A DNA stretch of 64,000 nucleotides from Streptomyces sp. TP-A0874 (GCF_001748085.1 NZ_BBZK01000003.1:372001-436000); one strand, 5' to 3'. Positions 26,028 through 35,527 are shown, counted from the first letter of the stretch. Made by a program: numbers and translations. The notes: generated by a model from the letters alone, not told the origin.

Positions 26028-26049
26028 GCAGCCCCGGGCGCGGGGCTGC
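26028..26049 (+). terminator. Terminator before degV
   Basis: A perfect 9-bp stem (GCAGCCCCG 26028-26036, CGGGGCTGC 26041-26049) with a GGCG tetraloop starts four bases after the stop codon of the coiled-coil gene. Confidence 0.75.
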
Positions 26050-26100
26050 TCCTTGGCCTGAACTGTTCGAACTCAACCCCTTCCGGATAATCTCCCTGCC

Positions 26101-26949
26101 ATGGCCCGCAATGTCGCGATCATCACGGATTCCACCGCCCACCTGCCCCGGCGGGAGGTGGAGCGACACCGCATCACCGTGGTGCCGTTGACCGTGGTGC
26201 TGGGCGGCCGGGCGCTGGAGGAGGGCACCGAGGTGTCGGCGCGTTCGGTCGCCGAAGCGCTGCGGAGCCGTAGCCCGGTGACGACCTCCCGGCCGAGCCC
26301 GGAGACGTTCGCGGCGGCCTACCGGGCGGCGGCGGACGCCGGCGCGGCCGGGGTCGTGTCGCTGCACCTGTCCGCCGAGATGTCCGGCACCTGTGACGCG
26401 GCGGTCCTCGCGGCCCGGGAGGCCCCGGTTCCGGTGCGGGTGGTGGATACCGGCATGATCGCGATGGCGCTGGGCTTCAGCGCGCTGGCCGCGGCGGAGA
26501 CGGCGGAGGCGGGAGCCGGCCTGGATGAGACGGTGGCCGTGGCGGAGCGGCGAGCGGCCTCGGCCGCGGCGTACTTCTACGTCGACACCCTCGACTACCT
26601 GCGGCGCGGCGGCCGCATCGGGACCACCCAGGCCCTGCTCGGCTCGGCGCTGGCGGTGAAGCCCCTGCTCCACCTGGCCGACGGCCGGATCGAGTTGCTG
26701 GAGAAGGTCCGAACCGCTTCGAAGGCCATCGCGCGGCTGGAGGACCTGGCGGTGGCCCGGGCGGGCACCCGGCCGGTGGATGTCGCGGTACACCATCTGG
26801 CCGCGGAGGAGCGTGCGGAGCGACTCGCCGAACGGTTGCGGGAGCGGTTGCCGGGGCTGGTGGACCTCCATGTCAGCGAGGTGGGCGCGGTGATCGGCGC
26901 GCACACCGGGCCGGGGCTCCTCGGGGTGGCGCTGTCTCCGCGGGAGTGA
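26101..26949 (+). CDS. DegV family fatty-acid-binding protein
   Basis: DegV proteins (FakB type) hold a fatty acid for a FakA-type kinase. The 282-residue product shows the family start IITDSTAHLP, the ligand-site TSRPSPETF and SAEMSGTCDAA, and the C-terminal GAVIGAHTGPG. The ATG at 26101 follows GATAAT (26086-26091) by nine bases, or TAATCT by seven, so the mRNA may be leaderless. A FakA partner is not encoded in this window. Neighbours comEA and comEC are conserved in order but unrelated in function. Confidence 0.92.
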   Translation: MARNVAIITDSTAHLPRREVERHRITVVPLTVVLGGRALEEGTEVSARSVAEALRSRSPVTTSRPSPETFAAAYRAAADAGAAGVVSLHLSAEMSGTCDAAVLAAREAPVPVRVVDTGMIAMALGFSALAAAETAEAGAGLDETVAVAERRAASAAAYFYVDTLDYLRRGGRIGTTQALLGSALAVKPLLHLADGRIELLEKVRTASKAIARLEDLAVARAGTRPVDVAVHHLAAEERAERLAERLRERLPGLVDLHVSEVGAVIGAHTGPGLLGVALSPRE

Positions 26950-27095
26950 GCGCCGCGGTCGGGTGCGTTCCGTAGCGGGGAGGGTGTCACTGCGGGGTGG
27001 GGGCCGCGGCGGGCCTGTCATGGCCGCCGACGCTCCCCTCGGGGCAGCCGTTCCGTTCCCCGGCGGTGCCGGAGGCTTCCCTTCGAGTGAGCGAG

Positions 27096-27104
27096 TTATC
27101 CACA
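27096..27104 (+). other. Isolated DnaA-box-like sequence
   Basis: TTATCCACA is an exact match to the classical DnaA box, alone in the 225-base gap between degV and comEA. A single box is not an origin. It could be a DnaA titration or regulatory site, or chance. Confidence 0.3.
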
Positions 27105-27174
27105 ACTCCGGGGTATTCCACCGGAATCACGGCTCCCCGACGGCCAAGCCAGGAGAGAGCTACGGTCGCTCTCC

Positions 27175-28440
27175 ATGGGCAGGAGATCACGCACTGTAGT
27201 TGTGGCGGCCAGTGGTCCGGGGCGAGCGCCCGGGACCGATGGGCGTTCCCGGCACCGGCGCGGCCGGTGGAGCCGGAGGCCGGGGCCGGGCGTCGGCAGG
27301 GTTCGGCTGGCGATGCCCGAACGAGCCGCAGGGGCCGGGGCGTTGTCAGCGGCTCCGACCGACCCACTGCGCCCACGCCTGGAGGCGCTCTTCGTGACCG
27401 CTTCGGCCCCCGTCTTCCACTCCGGGGGAGCGGGGGACCCGGTATGGGCGCCGAACCCGCCCGGCTCGGCCGCAGCCGCCGCACCGGTCGGCGACCGAAG
27501 GGGGAGGCGCGCGGCACGACCCGGCCCGGGCGGCCCGGTGGTCGTCGAGCCGGTGGCGGCCCTGGGTGCTGCGGACAGCGGCCGTGTGCGGCACAGCGAG
27601 GACAGAGCCGACGGTGAGGGCCGCGGCCGGGACGAGGACACCGGTCAACCCCGGATCGACGAGGAGGGCGGCGGCGACCCGGACGCCGGCGTGGCGGACG
27701 GCCAGGCCACCGGGCTGCCCTGGCGCACTCGCGTCCGGCTGGCGGTCGGCGAGCGGATGCCGCTCTGGGTGCAGTCGCGTTGCGGACTGGAACTCAGGAA
27801 ACTCGCCGCGCTGACGATCGTGTTGTTCGCTGCCGGAGGCTTCGCCGCCTACCACTTCTGGTCCGGCAGACCCGAGACCGTCCGCGCACCGGCCGCCGAG
27901 CCCGCCGCTGCCGCGCTCGCCCGGGCGGGGCAGCCCACCCCGCACGCCTCGGCGGCCGGCGGTCTCCCAGCAGGAGCGGAACCGTCCGGCGGGAGCGGAG
28001 CCACCATCGTGGTGGACGTGGCGGGCGAGGTCCGGCACCCAGGAATCCACCGGCTGCCGGCCGGCGCCCGGGTGGCGGACGCCCTCAAGGCAGCCGGCGG
28101 CGTCCGGCCCGGCACGGAGACCGACGCGTTGAACCGGGCACGTCTGCTGGCGGACGGAGAGCAGCTCCTGGTCGGCGACTCGACGGCGGCCCCCGCTCCC
28201 GGTACGGAGGCGGGGGCCGGGAGCGGGCCGGGTGCGGCGGCACCCGCCGGTCCCATCAGCCTCAACAGCGCCACGCTGGAACAGCTCGTCACCCTTCCCG
28301 GGGTCGGCCCGGTACTCGGGCAGCACATCATCGACCACCGCGAGCAGCACGGCGGTTTCAGCTCCGTCGAGGAACTGCGCGAGGTGAACGGCATCGGTGA
28401 CAAGCGCTTCGCCGACCTCCGGCCCCTTGTCCAGCCCTGA
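27175..28440 (+). CDS. comEA: ComEA family helix-hairpin-helix DNA-binding membrane protein
   Basis: A 421-residue protein with an unusually long N-terminal region of about 205 low-complexity residues. Then come one membrane segment (LTIVLFAAGGFAAYHFW), a SLBB domain (VVDVAGEVRHPGIHRLPAGA onward) and two C-terminal HhH motifs (LPGVGPVLGQHII, VNGIGDKRFADL). ComEA binds incoming DNA in competent bacteria. Streptomycetes keep the gene without known natural competence. ATG 27175 lies eight bases after TACGGT, a leaderless layout. An internal ATG at 27313 is the alternative. comEC overlaps its end. Confidence 0.85.
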   Translation: MGRRSRTVVVAASGPGRAPGTDGRSRHRRGRWSRRPGPGVGRVRLAMPERAAGAGALSAAPTDPLRPRLEALFVTASAPVFHSGGAGDPVWAPNPPGSAAAAAPVGDRRGRRAARPGPGGPVVVEPVAALGAADSGRVRHSEDRADGEGRGRDEDTGQPRIDEEGGGDPDAGVADGQATGLPWRTRVRLAVGERMPLWVQSRCGLELRKLAALTIVLFAAGGFAAYHFWSGRPETVRAPAAEPAAAALARAGQPTPHASAAGGLPAGAEPSGGSGATIVVDVAGEVRHPGIHRLPAGARVADALKAAGGVRPGTETDALNRARLLADGEQLLVGDSTAAPAPGTEAGAGSGPGAAAPAGPISLNSATLEQLVTLPGVGPVLGQHIIDHREQHGGFSSVEELREVNGIGDKRFADLRPLVQP

Positions 28441-31400
28441 GGGTGTCCGCACCGGACCGGTCGCGCGGACGGGACCGGTCCGGACGGCGGAGCCGCCGGT
28501 CGACCGTGAGGAGTCGGGGCGGACGGACCTGCGGTTGGTCGCCCCGGCCCTCGCCGCCTGGGCCGCCGCGGCCCTCGCGCTGGGCGCGCCGGCGCGTTGG
28601 GCGCTGCTCGGGGTGGGCCTCTGCGGCCTGGCCGCCTCGACGCTCCTTCTGTTCGCCCTGCGCCCGGCACTGCTCCGGAGGTCCGCCGCCCCGAGTGTCG
28701 AGAGTGCTCCAGCGCAGCGTCCGGGCCGGTCCGCCGCACGGTTCGGCCTTCCGGTGACGATCGCGGCGAGCGCGCTCTGCGCCGCCATGGCCGGCGGGGT
28801 GGCGGCCCTGCACACCGCCGAACTGCGCCGGGGCCCGTTGCCGGAGCTTGCCGAGCGGTACGCGCGGACCACGGTGGAGGCGGCCGTGACCGGTGATCCC
28901 CGGCTCAGCCGCCCACGGGTGAGCGGAGCCCACGAGCGGCCGCCGGCGGTCCTCATCGAGGCCGAGGCGGTACGGATCGCACCCACCGACGGGCCGGCCA
29001 GCGAACTCCGCACACCACTGCTGGTCATCGTCGAGGACAGCGCCAGGACCTCTCCGGCCTCTCCCGGCCGGGCCGGGGAGCCCGCCCGTGCGGGCGCACC
29101 ACGCGATCCCTGGCTGGGGCTCCTGCCCTCCACCCGGCTACGGCTGACCGGACGGCTGGCGCCGCCGGAGCACCGCGGCGCGGAGATCGCGGCGGTGCTC
29201 CGGGTGTCCGGGGCAGCACCACCGGAGGTGGTCCGCGGGCCGAGTGCCGTGCAGCGCGCCGCAGGGAGGCTCCGGGCCGGCCTCCGGGAGGCCTCCACCG
29301 GGCTCTCTCCGGACGCCCGGGCGCTGCTGCCCGGTCTGGTGGTCGGAGACACCTCGCAGGTCTCCGCCGAACTCGAGGAAGTGTTCCGGGCCACCGACCT
29401 CACCCATCTGCTCTCGGTCTCCGGAGCCAACCTCACCATCGTGATCGTGCTGCTGGTCGGTCCGCCCCATCTCGCCGGCCGGGCCGAGCGGCGCGGCATC
29501 GCCCCCCGTCTCGGCATCCCGCTGCGCTCCACCGCGGTGCTCGCCGGCGCCCTCACCCTCGCCTTCGTCGTGGTCTGCCGTCCGGAACCGAGCGTGCTGC
29601 GCGCCGCGGCCTGCGGGGCGCTGGCCCTGCTCGCCATCGCCACCGGCCGGCGTAGATCGCTGCTCCCGGCGCTCGCCGCCGCGGTGCTGCTGCTGGTGCT
29701 CTACGACCCCGGGCTGGCCCGCTCCTACGGCTTCCTGCTCTCGGTGCTGGCCACCGGGGCGTTGCTGACGATCGCTCCGGGATGGAGCCGAGCACTCGCC
29801 CGCCGGGGCGTACCGGAGCGGATGGCCGAGGTCCTGGCGGCCGCCGCCGCGGCCCAAGCCGTCTGCGGCCCGGTGATCGCGGTGCTGGCGGGGCAGGTCA
29901 GCCTGGTCGCGGTGCCCTGCAACCTGCTCGCGGAGCTAGCCGTGGCGCCGGCCACGGTGCTGGGCTTCGCCACCCTGGCGGTGGCCCCGCTCGCAGCCTC
30001 CCCGGCCCGGGGACTGGCGTGGTTGGCCGGCTGGCCGACCGAGTGGATCGCGGCCATCGCCCGTACCGGAGCAGGGCTGCCCGGTGCGGTGGTGGACTGG
30101 CCCGGTGGGTTGGCCGGCGGGCTGCTACTGGCCGCGGTGACAGTCGCCCTCGTGCTCCTAGGAGCCGGGATCGCCCGCCGTCCCTGGCTCTGTGCGGCGA
30201 CCGCGCTGCTGCTGGTGTCGGTGGTCCTACGCCCCACCCCGCTTCCCGGGTTCGTCACCGGATGGCCGCCGCCCGGATGGCGGATGGCCGTGTGCCAGGT
30301 GGGGCAGGGTGACGCCCTGGTGCTCTCCGCCGGTAACGGCCAGGCCGTGGTCGTGGACGCCGGCCCGTCCGGCAGACTGGTCGACCGCTGCCTCCGGAGG
30401 TTGGGCGTGGCCCGGATCCCGCTGGTCGTGCTGACCCACTTCCACGCGGACCACGTGGGCGGGCTGTCCGGGGTCCTTCGGGGAAGGGCCGTCGGCGCGA
30501 TCGAGACGACGACCCTCGACGATCCACCGGCGCAGGCCGCTTACGTCCGGCGGATCGCGAACCGGGCGCGGGTCCCCGTCCTGCGCACCGCACCCGGTGA
30601 ACGGAGCCTCGGCCCGCTCCGCTGGCAGGTGCTGTGGCCACCGGCCGGGTCCGACCGGGGACCCGCCGGCGACGGTGCCAACAACGCCAGCGTCACCCTG
30701 CTGGTCCGCACCGCCGGAATCACCCTGTTGCTCCTCGGTGACCTCGAACCGCCCTCCCAGCGTGCGCTCTTGACGGCCCATCCGGAGTTGCCCGAGGTGG
30801 ACGTGCTCAAGGTCGCCCACCACGGTTCTCGGTTCCAGGACCCGGCGCTGCTACGCCGCACCCGGCCGCGGCTGGCCCTGATCTCCTGCGGGGAGAACCC
30901 ATACGGCCACCCGGCACCCCGGACGCTCGGCGCGCTGCGGGCCGCCGGCGCCGTGGTGCTGCGGACGGACACCGACGGGGGCATCGCGGTGACCGCCCGG
31001 GACGGTGAACTCGCGGCCGTGGTGGAGGACGGCGGAGGGCACGGTGTCGGAGCGGACGCCAGTCGGGCCGTCACGACCCCGGACGCGAAGGCCGGACGCC
31101 CGGCGCTGGCCTCCCACCCGATCAGCCGGCCTCCCACCAGCCCTCGTACTCGGCGGCGAAACCGTCCAGCCGCTCCGGGGTCCACTGCCCGGCAGGGTCG
31201 TCGAGGACCAGGAGCCACTGTGCGTCCTCGGCGTCGTCCTCACCGGCCAGCGTCTCCCGGACGAGCTCGGGTTCCTCCGGGAGGGCGAAGCGCTGCACGG
31301 CCTCTTCGGCCGCGGCCTCGGCCGCCTCGCGGTCGGGGAAGACCAGCAGGTGCCGCGCCGGTGCCGCGTCGACGCCCCGGTCGGCTCTGCCGGGGCGGGG

Positions 31401-31558
31401 CCGGGCCTCAGAGAGGGGGACGGAGGCGTCGGTGGTCGGGTCGGCGGTCCGGGGCGGCCGGGGATGCGTCGCGCTCATGTGCCCATTGTGCGGCGGCCGG
31501 TGGTCGGGTCGCGGAGCGGCTCCGCGGGCCGGCTGTCGGAGCAGCGTGGGATGCTTGA
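28397..31558 (+). CDS. comEC: ComEC/Rec2 family DNA-uptake channel with C-terminal extension
   Basis: Polytopic membrane protein with the competence channel domain and a C-terminal metallo-beta-lactamase-like domain (LTHFHADHVGG near residue 680, later VLKVAHHGSRFQDP). The GTG at 28397 overlaps comEA by 44 bases and has GAGGTG ten bases upstream. A TTG at 28427 is another option. Typical homologues end soon after the VLRTDTDGGIAV segment (about 30985). Here the frame runs on for some 160 Arg/Pro-rich residues to 31558, giving 1053 residues, and this part is antisense to the next gene. A lost stop codon or a sequence error is possible. Confidence 0.85.
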   Translation: MTSASPTSGPLSSPEGVRTGPVARTGPVRTAEPPVDREESGRTDLRLVAPALAAWAAAALALGAPARWALLGVGLCGLAASTLLLFALRPALLRRSAAPSVESAPAQRPGRSAARFGLPVTIAASALCAAMAGGVAALHTAELRRGPLPELAERYARTTVEAAVTGDPRLSRPRVSGAHERPPAVLIEAEAVRIAPTDGPASELRTPLLVIVEDSARTSPASPGRAGEPARAGAPRDPWLGLLPSTRLRLTGRLAPPEHRGAEIAAVLRVSGAAPPEVVRGPSAVQRAAGRLRAGLREASTGLSPDARALLPGLVVGDTSQVSAELEEVFRATDLTHLLSVSGANLTIVIVLLVGPPHLAGRAERRGIAPRLGIPLRSTAVLAGALTLAFVVVCRPEPSVLRAAACGALALLAIATGRRRSLLPALAAAVLLLVLYDPGLARSYGFLLSVLATGALLTIAPGWSRALARRGVPERMAEVLAAAAAAQAVCGPVIAVLAGQVSLVAVPCNLLAELAVAPATVLGFATLAVAPLAASPARGLAWLAGWPTEWIAAIARTGAGLPGAVVDWPGGLAGGLLLAAVTVALVLLGAGIARRPWLCAATALLLVSVVLRPTPLPGFVTGWPPPGWRMAVCQVGQGDALVLSAGNGQAVVVDAGPSGRLVDRCLRRLGVARIPLVVLTHFHADHVGGLSGVLRGRAVGAIETTTLDDPPAQAAYVRRIANRARVPVLRTAPGERSLGPLRWQVLWPPAGSDRGPAGDGANNASVTLLVRTAGITLLLLGDLEPPSQRALLTAHPELPEVDVLKVAHHGSRFQDPALLRRTRPRLALISCGENPYGHPAPRTLGALRAAGAVVLRTDTDGGIAVTARDGELAAVVEDGGGHGVGADASRAVTTPDAKAGRPALASHPISRPPTSPRTRRRNRPAAPGSTARQGRRGPGATVRPRRRPHRPASPGRARVPPGGRSAARPLRPRPRPPRGRGRPAGAAPVPRRRPGRLCRGGAGPQRGGRRRRWSGRRSGAAGDASRSCAHCAAAGGRVAERLRGPAVGAAWDA
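31122..31478 (-). CDS. Conserved hypothetical protein (118 aa), antisense to the comEC tail
   Basis: The acidic C-terminal two-thirds have good protein character: HLLVFPDREAAEAAAEEAVQ, LVRETLAGEDDAEDAQWLLV and a WTPERLDGFAAEYEGWWEAG end. The N-terminus is Pro/Arg-rich. The minus-strand ATG at 31478 follows CACAAT by six bases, the leaderless arrangement seen often in this window. It lies wholly inside the extended comEC frame on the other strand, and its product is the more plausible of the two. The layout resembles small regulator proteins of the RraB/ribonuclease-inhibitor type, but I cannot confirm this. Function is unknown. Confidence 0.75.
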   Translation of the reverse strand: MSATHPRPPRTADPTTDASVPLSEARPRPGRADRGVDAAPARHLLVFPDREAAEAAAEEAVQRFALPEEPELVRETLAGEDDAEDAQWLLVLDDPAGQWTPERLDGFAAEYEGWWEAG

Positions 31559-31563
31559 CCGCG

Positions 31564-32556
31564 ATGGCCAGGAAGACGACGACCGATGACCCTCTCGCCC
31601 CGGTGACGCTCGCCGTGGGCCAGGAGGAGTTGCTGCTCGACCGCGCGGTCCGGCAGGTGATCGAGGCGGCCCGGGCCGCCGACCCCGACACGGACGTACG
31701 GGACCTCACCCCCGACGCGCTGCACCCCGGCACCCTCGCGGAGCTGACCAGCCCCTCGCTCTTCGCCGAGCGCAAGGTCGTCGTCGTCCGGAACTCCCAG
31801 GACCTTGCCGCGGAGACCGTCAAGGACGTCAAGGCCTACCTCGCCGAGCCTGCTGAAGAGATCACCCTCGTGCTGCTGCACGCCGGGCAGGCCAGGGGGA
31901 AAGGCCTGCTCGACGCCGCGCGCAAGGCCGGGGCCCGGGAGGTCGCCTGCCCCAAGATGACCAAACCCGCGGACCGGCTCTCCTTCGTGCGGTCCGAGTT
32001 CCGCGCGGCCGGCCGCTCCGCGACCCCGGAGGCCTGCCAGGCGCTGGTCGACGCCGTCGGAAGCGACCTGCGGGAGCTGGCCGGCGCCTGTTCCCAACTC
32101 ACCGCCGATGTCGACGGCACCATCGACGAGGTGGTGGTGGCCCGTTACTACACGGGCCGGGCCGAGGCCTCCAGCTTCACCGTGGCCGACCGGGCGGTGG
32201 AGGGCAGGGCGGCCGACGCGTTGGAGGCGCTGCGCTGGGCGCTGTCCACCGGGGTGCCGCCGGTTCTGGTCACCAGCGCTCTCGCCCAGGGGGTGCGGGC
32301 CATCGGCAAGCTGGCCTCCGCCCCGCCGGGCCTGCGCGCCGGGGATCTCGCCCGCGAGCTGGGGATGCCGCCCTGGAAGGTCGACCGGGTCCGCCAGCAG
32401 ATGCGCGGCTGGTCGGCGGACGGTGTGGCGGTCGCGCTGCGTGCCGTCGCGGAGGCGGACGGCGCGGTCAAGGGCGGCGGCGACGACCCGGGCTATGCCC
32501 TGGAGAAGGCGGTCGTCGCGGTGGCCCGCGCGGCCCGGCCCAGCCAGCGCCGGTAG
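31564..32556 (+). CDS. holA: DNA polymerase III delta subunit
   Basis: Clamp-loader subunit that opens the beta clamp. The 330-residue product starts MARKTTTDDPLAPVTLAVGQ and shows the delta features EELLLDRAVRQVIEAAR, SLFAERKVVVVRN and the C-terminal collar helices (LGMPPWKVDRVRQQMRGW). The ATG at 31564 follows GATGCT by about ten bases, and the upstream frame from 31432 is not coding. It begins six bases after the extended comEC stop. comEC-holA-rpsT is the common actinomycete order. Confidence 0.93.
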   Translation: MARKTTTDDPLAPVTLAVGQEELLLDRAVRQVIEAARAADPDTDVRDLTPDALHPGTLAELTSPSLFAERKVVVVRNSQDLAAETVKDVKAYLAEPAEEITLVLLHAGQARGKGLLDAARKAGAREVACPKMTKPADRLSFVRSEFRAAGRSATPEACQALVDAVGSDLRELAGACSQLTADVDGTIDEVVVARYYTGRAEASSFTVADRAVEGRAADALEALRWALSTGVPPVLVTSALAQGVRAIGKLASAPPGLRAGDLARELGMPPWKVDRVRQQMRGWSADGVAVALRAVAEADGAVKGGGDDPGYALEKAVVAVARAARPSQRR

Positions 32557-32565
32557 CCCGCCTCC

Positions 32566-32625
32566 TTCCTCGGGCAGGCCGGGACTCCCCGCCAGTTCCT
32601 CGGGCAGGCCGGGACTCCCCGCCAG
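32566..32625 (+). repeat. Perfect 30-bp tandem duplication after holA
   Basis: Bases 32566-32595 and 32596-32625 are identical (each starts TTCCTCGGGC and ends TCCCCGCCAG). The repeat lies ten bases after the holA stop codon, in non-coding DNA. It looks like a recent replication-slippage duplication. Confidence 0.9.
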
Positions 32626-32726
32626 CCGCGGGGAGCCGGGGCGATGGCCCACGGCCGTCCCCAGAAGTCGCGGGGCCCACGGAGCCGCGGTCTCCGTCAG
32701 GAGTCCAAAGCCGGGGAAAACGCCAA

Positions 32727-32766
32727 GGGCCCGGTGGCGGTCTCGGCAAAGACCGCCACCGGGCCC
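32727..32766. terminator. Perfect 17-bp terminator between holA and rpsT
   Basis: Bases 32727-32743 and 32750-32766 are exact reverse complements with a 6-base loop (CGGCAA). It lies between convergent genes and can stop both. The rest of the 390-base gap holds only the tandem repeat. Confidence 0.88.
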
Positions 32767-32946
32767 GTGGGCCGTACGAGTGGGGTGCGCCGCACCCGCG
32801 TGGCGAACGCAGGCCGCGTGCGGCGCTGAGGGTAGCGAGTGCTACCGGTGCCGGTCGGGGCGGCTGAGAGGGGGCCGCTGGGTCCGGACCGGCGGGATCG
32901 GGGCCGGAGCCCCACGGGCTGCGTCAGCCCGCCTCCGAGAGCTGGA

Positions 32947-33213
32947 TCAGCCCTGGAGGGTGGAGACCCGCTTGGCCAGCGCCGCCTTCTTGTTGGCGGC
33001 GGAGTTCTTGTGGATCACGCCCTTGCTGGCGGCCTTGTCGAGCTTCTTGGTCGCCTCGCGGGCGGCTTCGGTGGCCTTGTCGAGGTCACCGCTGGCCACG
33101 GCCTCACGGGTCTTGCGGATCGAGGTGCGGATCGAGGACTTGACGGCCTTGTTGCGCTGGCGCGCCTTCTCGTTCGTCTTGTTCCGCTTGATCTGGGACT
33201 TGATGTTCGCCAC
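32947..33213 (-). CDS. rpsT: 30S ribosomal protein S20
   Basis: Small-subunit protein of 88 residues that binds 16S rRNA. The sequence starts [20 protein letters not shown] and is Lys/Arg/Ala-rich throughout, as expected. The start is the minus-strand GTG at 33213. The frame is open further but the S20 family starts here. It is transcribed towards holA and divergently from lepA. Confidence 0.96.
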   Translation of the reverse strand: MANIKSQIKRNKTNEKARQRNKAVKSSIRTSIRKTREAVASGDLDKATEAAREATKKLDKAASKGVIHKNSAANKKAALAKRVSTLQG

Positions 33214-33230
33214 GAAAAAGCCTTTGCGAG

Positions 33231-33252
33231 TTCGTCGGATCTTCGTCGGATC
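33231..33252 (-). repeat. 11-bp tandem repeat in the rpsT leader
   Basis: TTCGTCGGATC occurs at 33231-33241 and again at 33242-33252, about 20 bases before the S20 start on the minus strand. More GGATC-containing words follow to 33320. The 300 bases between rpsT and lepA hold both promoters, which I cannot place. Confidence 0.6.
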
Positions 33253-33513
33253 TGTGGTGAGACCCCGGTCGGGGCCCGCTCGGGCCCTGGTTTGGATCCT
33301 CGGTCGGATCCGTGTTGGATCGGTCGGGACCCTGGCTGTGCCCGCGTGGCGAAAAGCGCACGAGGCACAGTGCTCCACGCTATCAGCAGGCTCGACGGCC
33401 TCCCAAACCAGACCCGAGGCCCCGGTCATGGGACGATATGGGGTGGGGACTGCCAACGGTTCCCGCCCAAGACCCGCCCCGACCGAGCCGCGTCATCACC
33501 GAATGGACCCTGC

Positions 33514-35382
33514 GTGCCCGCGACCCCTACCAATGTGCCGGAACCGAGCCGTACCGATCCGGCGCTGCTCCGTAACTTCTGCATCATCGCGCACATCGAC
33601 CACGGCAAGTCGACGCTCGCTGACCGGATGCTCCAGATCACCGGCGTGGTCGAGCAGCGACAGATGCGCGCTCAGTACCTCGACCGGATGGACATCGAGC
33701 GCGAGCGCGGCATCACCATCAAGTCCCAGGCCGTCCGGCTGCCCTGGGCACCCACGGTGGGCGAGGGCGAGGGGAAGACCCATGTCCTCAACATGATCGA
33801 CACCCCGGGGCACGTGGACTTCACCTACGAGGTCTCCCGCTCCCTGGCCGCCTGCGAGGGCTGCATCCTGCTGGTGGACGCCGCCCAGGGGATCGAGGCG
33901 CAGACCCTCGCCAACCTCTACCTGGCGATGGAGCACGACCTCACGATCATCCCGGTGCTCAACAAGATCGACCTGCCGGCCGCCCAGCCGGAGAAGTTCG
34001 CCGCCGAGCTGGCGCACCTCATCGGGTGCGACCCCGGAGACGTGCTCAAGGTCTCGGCGAAGACCGGGGAGGGCGTCGAGGAACTGCTGAACAAGGTCGT
34101 CGCGGAGGTGCCCGCGCCGGTCGGGGAGGCGAACGGCCCCGCCCGAGCGATGATCTTCGACTCGGTCTACGACGCCTACCGCGGTGTGGTGACGTACGTG
34201 AAGGTCGTCGACGGTGCGCTCGGCAAGCGCGAACGCATCCGGATGATGTCCACCGGGGCCACCCACGAACTCCTGGAGATCGGTGTCTCCTCACCCGAGA
34301 TGACCCCCTCCGACGGGCTGGCCGCCGGGGAGGTGGGATATCTGATCACCGGTGTGAAGGACGTCCGCCAGTCCAAGGTCGGCGACACGGTGACCCTCCT
34401 CAACAAGGGCGCCGAGGAGCCGCTGGGTGGCTACAAGGACCCCAAGCCGATGGTGTTCTCCGGCCTCTACCCGATGGACGGCTCGGACTACTCCGAGCTG
34501 CGGGAGGCCCTCGACAAGCTGCAGTTGAACGACGCCGCCCTGGTCTACGAGCCGGAGACCTCCGCGGCCCTCGGCTTCGGCTTCCGGGTCGGCTTCCTCG
34601 GTCTGCTGCACCTGGAGGTGATCCGGGAGCGTCTGGAACGGGAGTCCGGCCTCGACCTGATCGCCACCGCGCCCAACGTCGTCTACCGGGTGGACATGGA
34701 GGACGGCACCGAGCACATCGTCACCAACCCCAGCGAGTTCCCCACCGGCAAGATCGCGACCGTCCACGAACCGGTGGTCCGGGCGACGGTGCTGGCGCCC
34801 AGCGAGTTCATCGGCGCGATCATGGAACTCTGCCAGAACCGCCGCGGCAGCCTGCTCGGGATGGACTACCTCTCCGAGGACCGGGTGGAACTGCGCTACA
34901 CGCTGCCGCTCGCCGAGATCGTCTTCGACTTCTTCGACCAGCTGAAGTCCAAGACCCGCGGCTACGCCTCGCTCGACTACGAGCCCACCGGTGAGCAGGA
35001 GGCCGATCTGGTCAAGGTCGACATCCTGCTGCACGGAGACAAGGTGGACGCCTTCTCCGCCATCACGCACAAGGAGAAGGCGTACGCCTACGGGGTGCGG
35101 CTGGTCTCGAAGCTGCGGGAGCTCATTCCGCGGCAGAACTTCGAGGTGCCGATCCAGGCGGCCATCGGTTCCCGGGTCATCGCCCGGGAGACGGTGCGGG
35201 CGATCCGCAAGGACGTCCTGGCGAAGTGCTACGGCGGCGACATCTCCCGGAAGCGGAAGCTGCTGGAGCGGCAGAAGGAAGGCAAGAAGCGGATGAAGAT
35301 GGTGGGCAACGTGGAGGTACCGCAGGAGGCCTTCATCGCCGTGCTCTCCACCGACTCCGCGGAGGCCAAGGGAAAGAAGTAG
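33514..35382 (+). CDS. lepA: Elongation factor 4 (LepA)
   Basis: Ribosome-binding translational GTPase of 622 residues. G-domain motifs are AHIDHGKST (26-34), DTPGH and NKID. The LepA-specific C-terminal domain ([20 protein letters not shown]) ends the protein. The GTG at 33514 gives [20 protein letters not shown], matching streptomycete LepA. The frame open from 32839 crosses rpsT antisense and is not real. A terminator follows. Confidence 0.97.
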   Translation: MPATPTNVPEPSRTDPALLRNFCIIAHIDHGKSTLADRMLQITGVVEQRQMRAQYLDRMDIERERGITIKSQAVRLPWAPTVGEGEGKTHVLNMIDTPGHVDFTYEVSRSLAACEGCILLVDAAQGIEAQTLANLYLAMEHDLTIIPVLNKIDLPAAQPEKFAAELAHLIGCDPGDVLKVSAKTGEGVEELLNKVVAEVPAPVGEANGPARAMIFDSVYDAYRGVVTYVKVVDGALGKRERIRMMSTGATHELLEIGVSSPEMTPSDGLAAGEVGYLITGVKDVRQSKVGDTVTLLNKGAEEPLGGYKDPKPMVFSGLYPMDGSDYSELREALDKLQLNDAALVYEPETSAALGFGFRVGFLGLLHLEVIRERLERESGLDLIATAPNVVYRVDMEDGTEHIVTNPSEFPTGKIATVHEPVVRATVLAPSEFIGAIMELCQNRRGSLLGMDYLSEDRVELRYTLPLAEIVFDFFDQLKSKTRGYASLDYEPTGEQEADLVKVDILLHGDKVDAFSAITHKEKAYAYGVRLVSKLRELIPRQNFEVPIQAAIGSRVIARETVRAIRKDVLAKCYGGDISRKRKLLERQKEGKKRMKMVGNVEVPQEAFIAVLSTDSAEAKGKK

Positions 35383-35398
35383 CCCTCGGGGCCGGGGC

Positions 35399-35421
35399 GG
35401 CGGCCGGCTTCACCGGCCGCC
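35399..35421 (+). terminator. Terminator after lepA
   Basis: GGCGGCCGG (35399-35407) and CCGGCCGCC (35413-35421) form a 9-bp stem with a CTTCA loop, 17 bases after the stop codon. Confidence 0.75.
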
Positions 35422-35498
35422 CCGGCCGCCGGACGGCGGTGAGCACGTCGGGGACGGGGCGCGGTCTCTTCGGCAGTCGATCAGATGACCTGAACCCC

Positions 35499-35527
35499 TT
35501 ACAAACCGGCCGAACGCCATCTACCCT
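35499..35527 (+). promoter_or_regulatory. Vegetative-type promoter of the acyl-CoA ligase gene
   Basis: TTACAA (35499-35504) and TACCCT (35522-35527) are spaced by 17 bases, a good HrdB-type promoter, about 90 bases before the start codon. An AT-rich stretch (35542-35564) lies between promoter and gene and could be an operator. Confidence 0.6.

Noticed and set aside
32839-33513. N-terminal extension of LepA
   Set aside because: The open frame crosses rpsT antisense. LepA homologues begin at the GTG at 33514.
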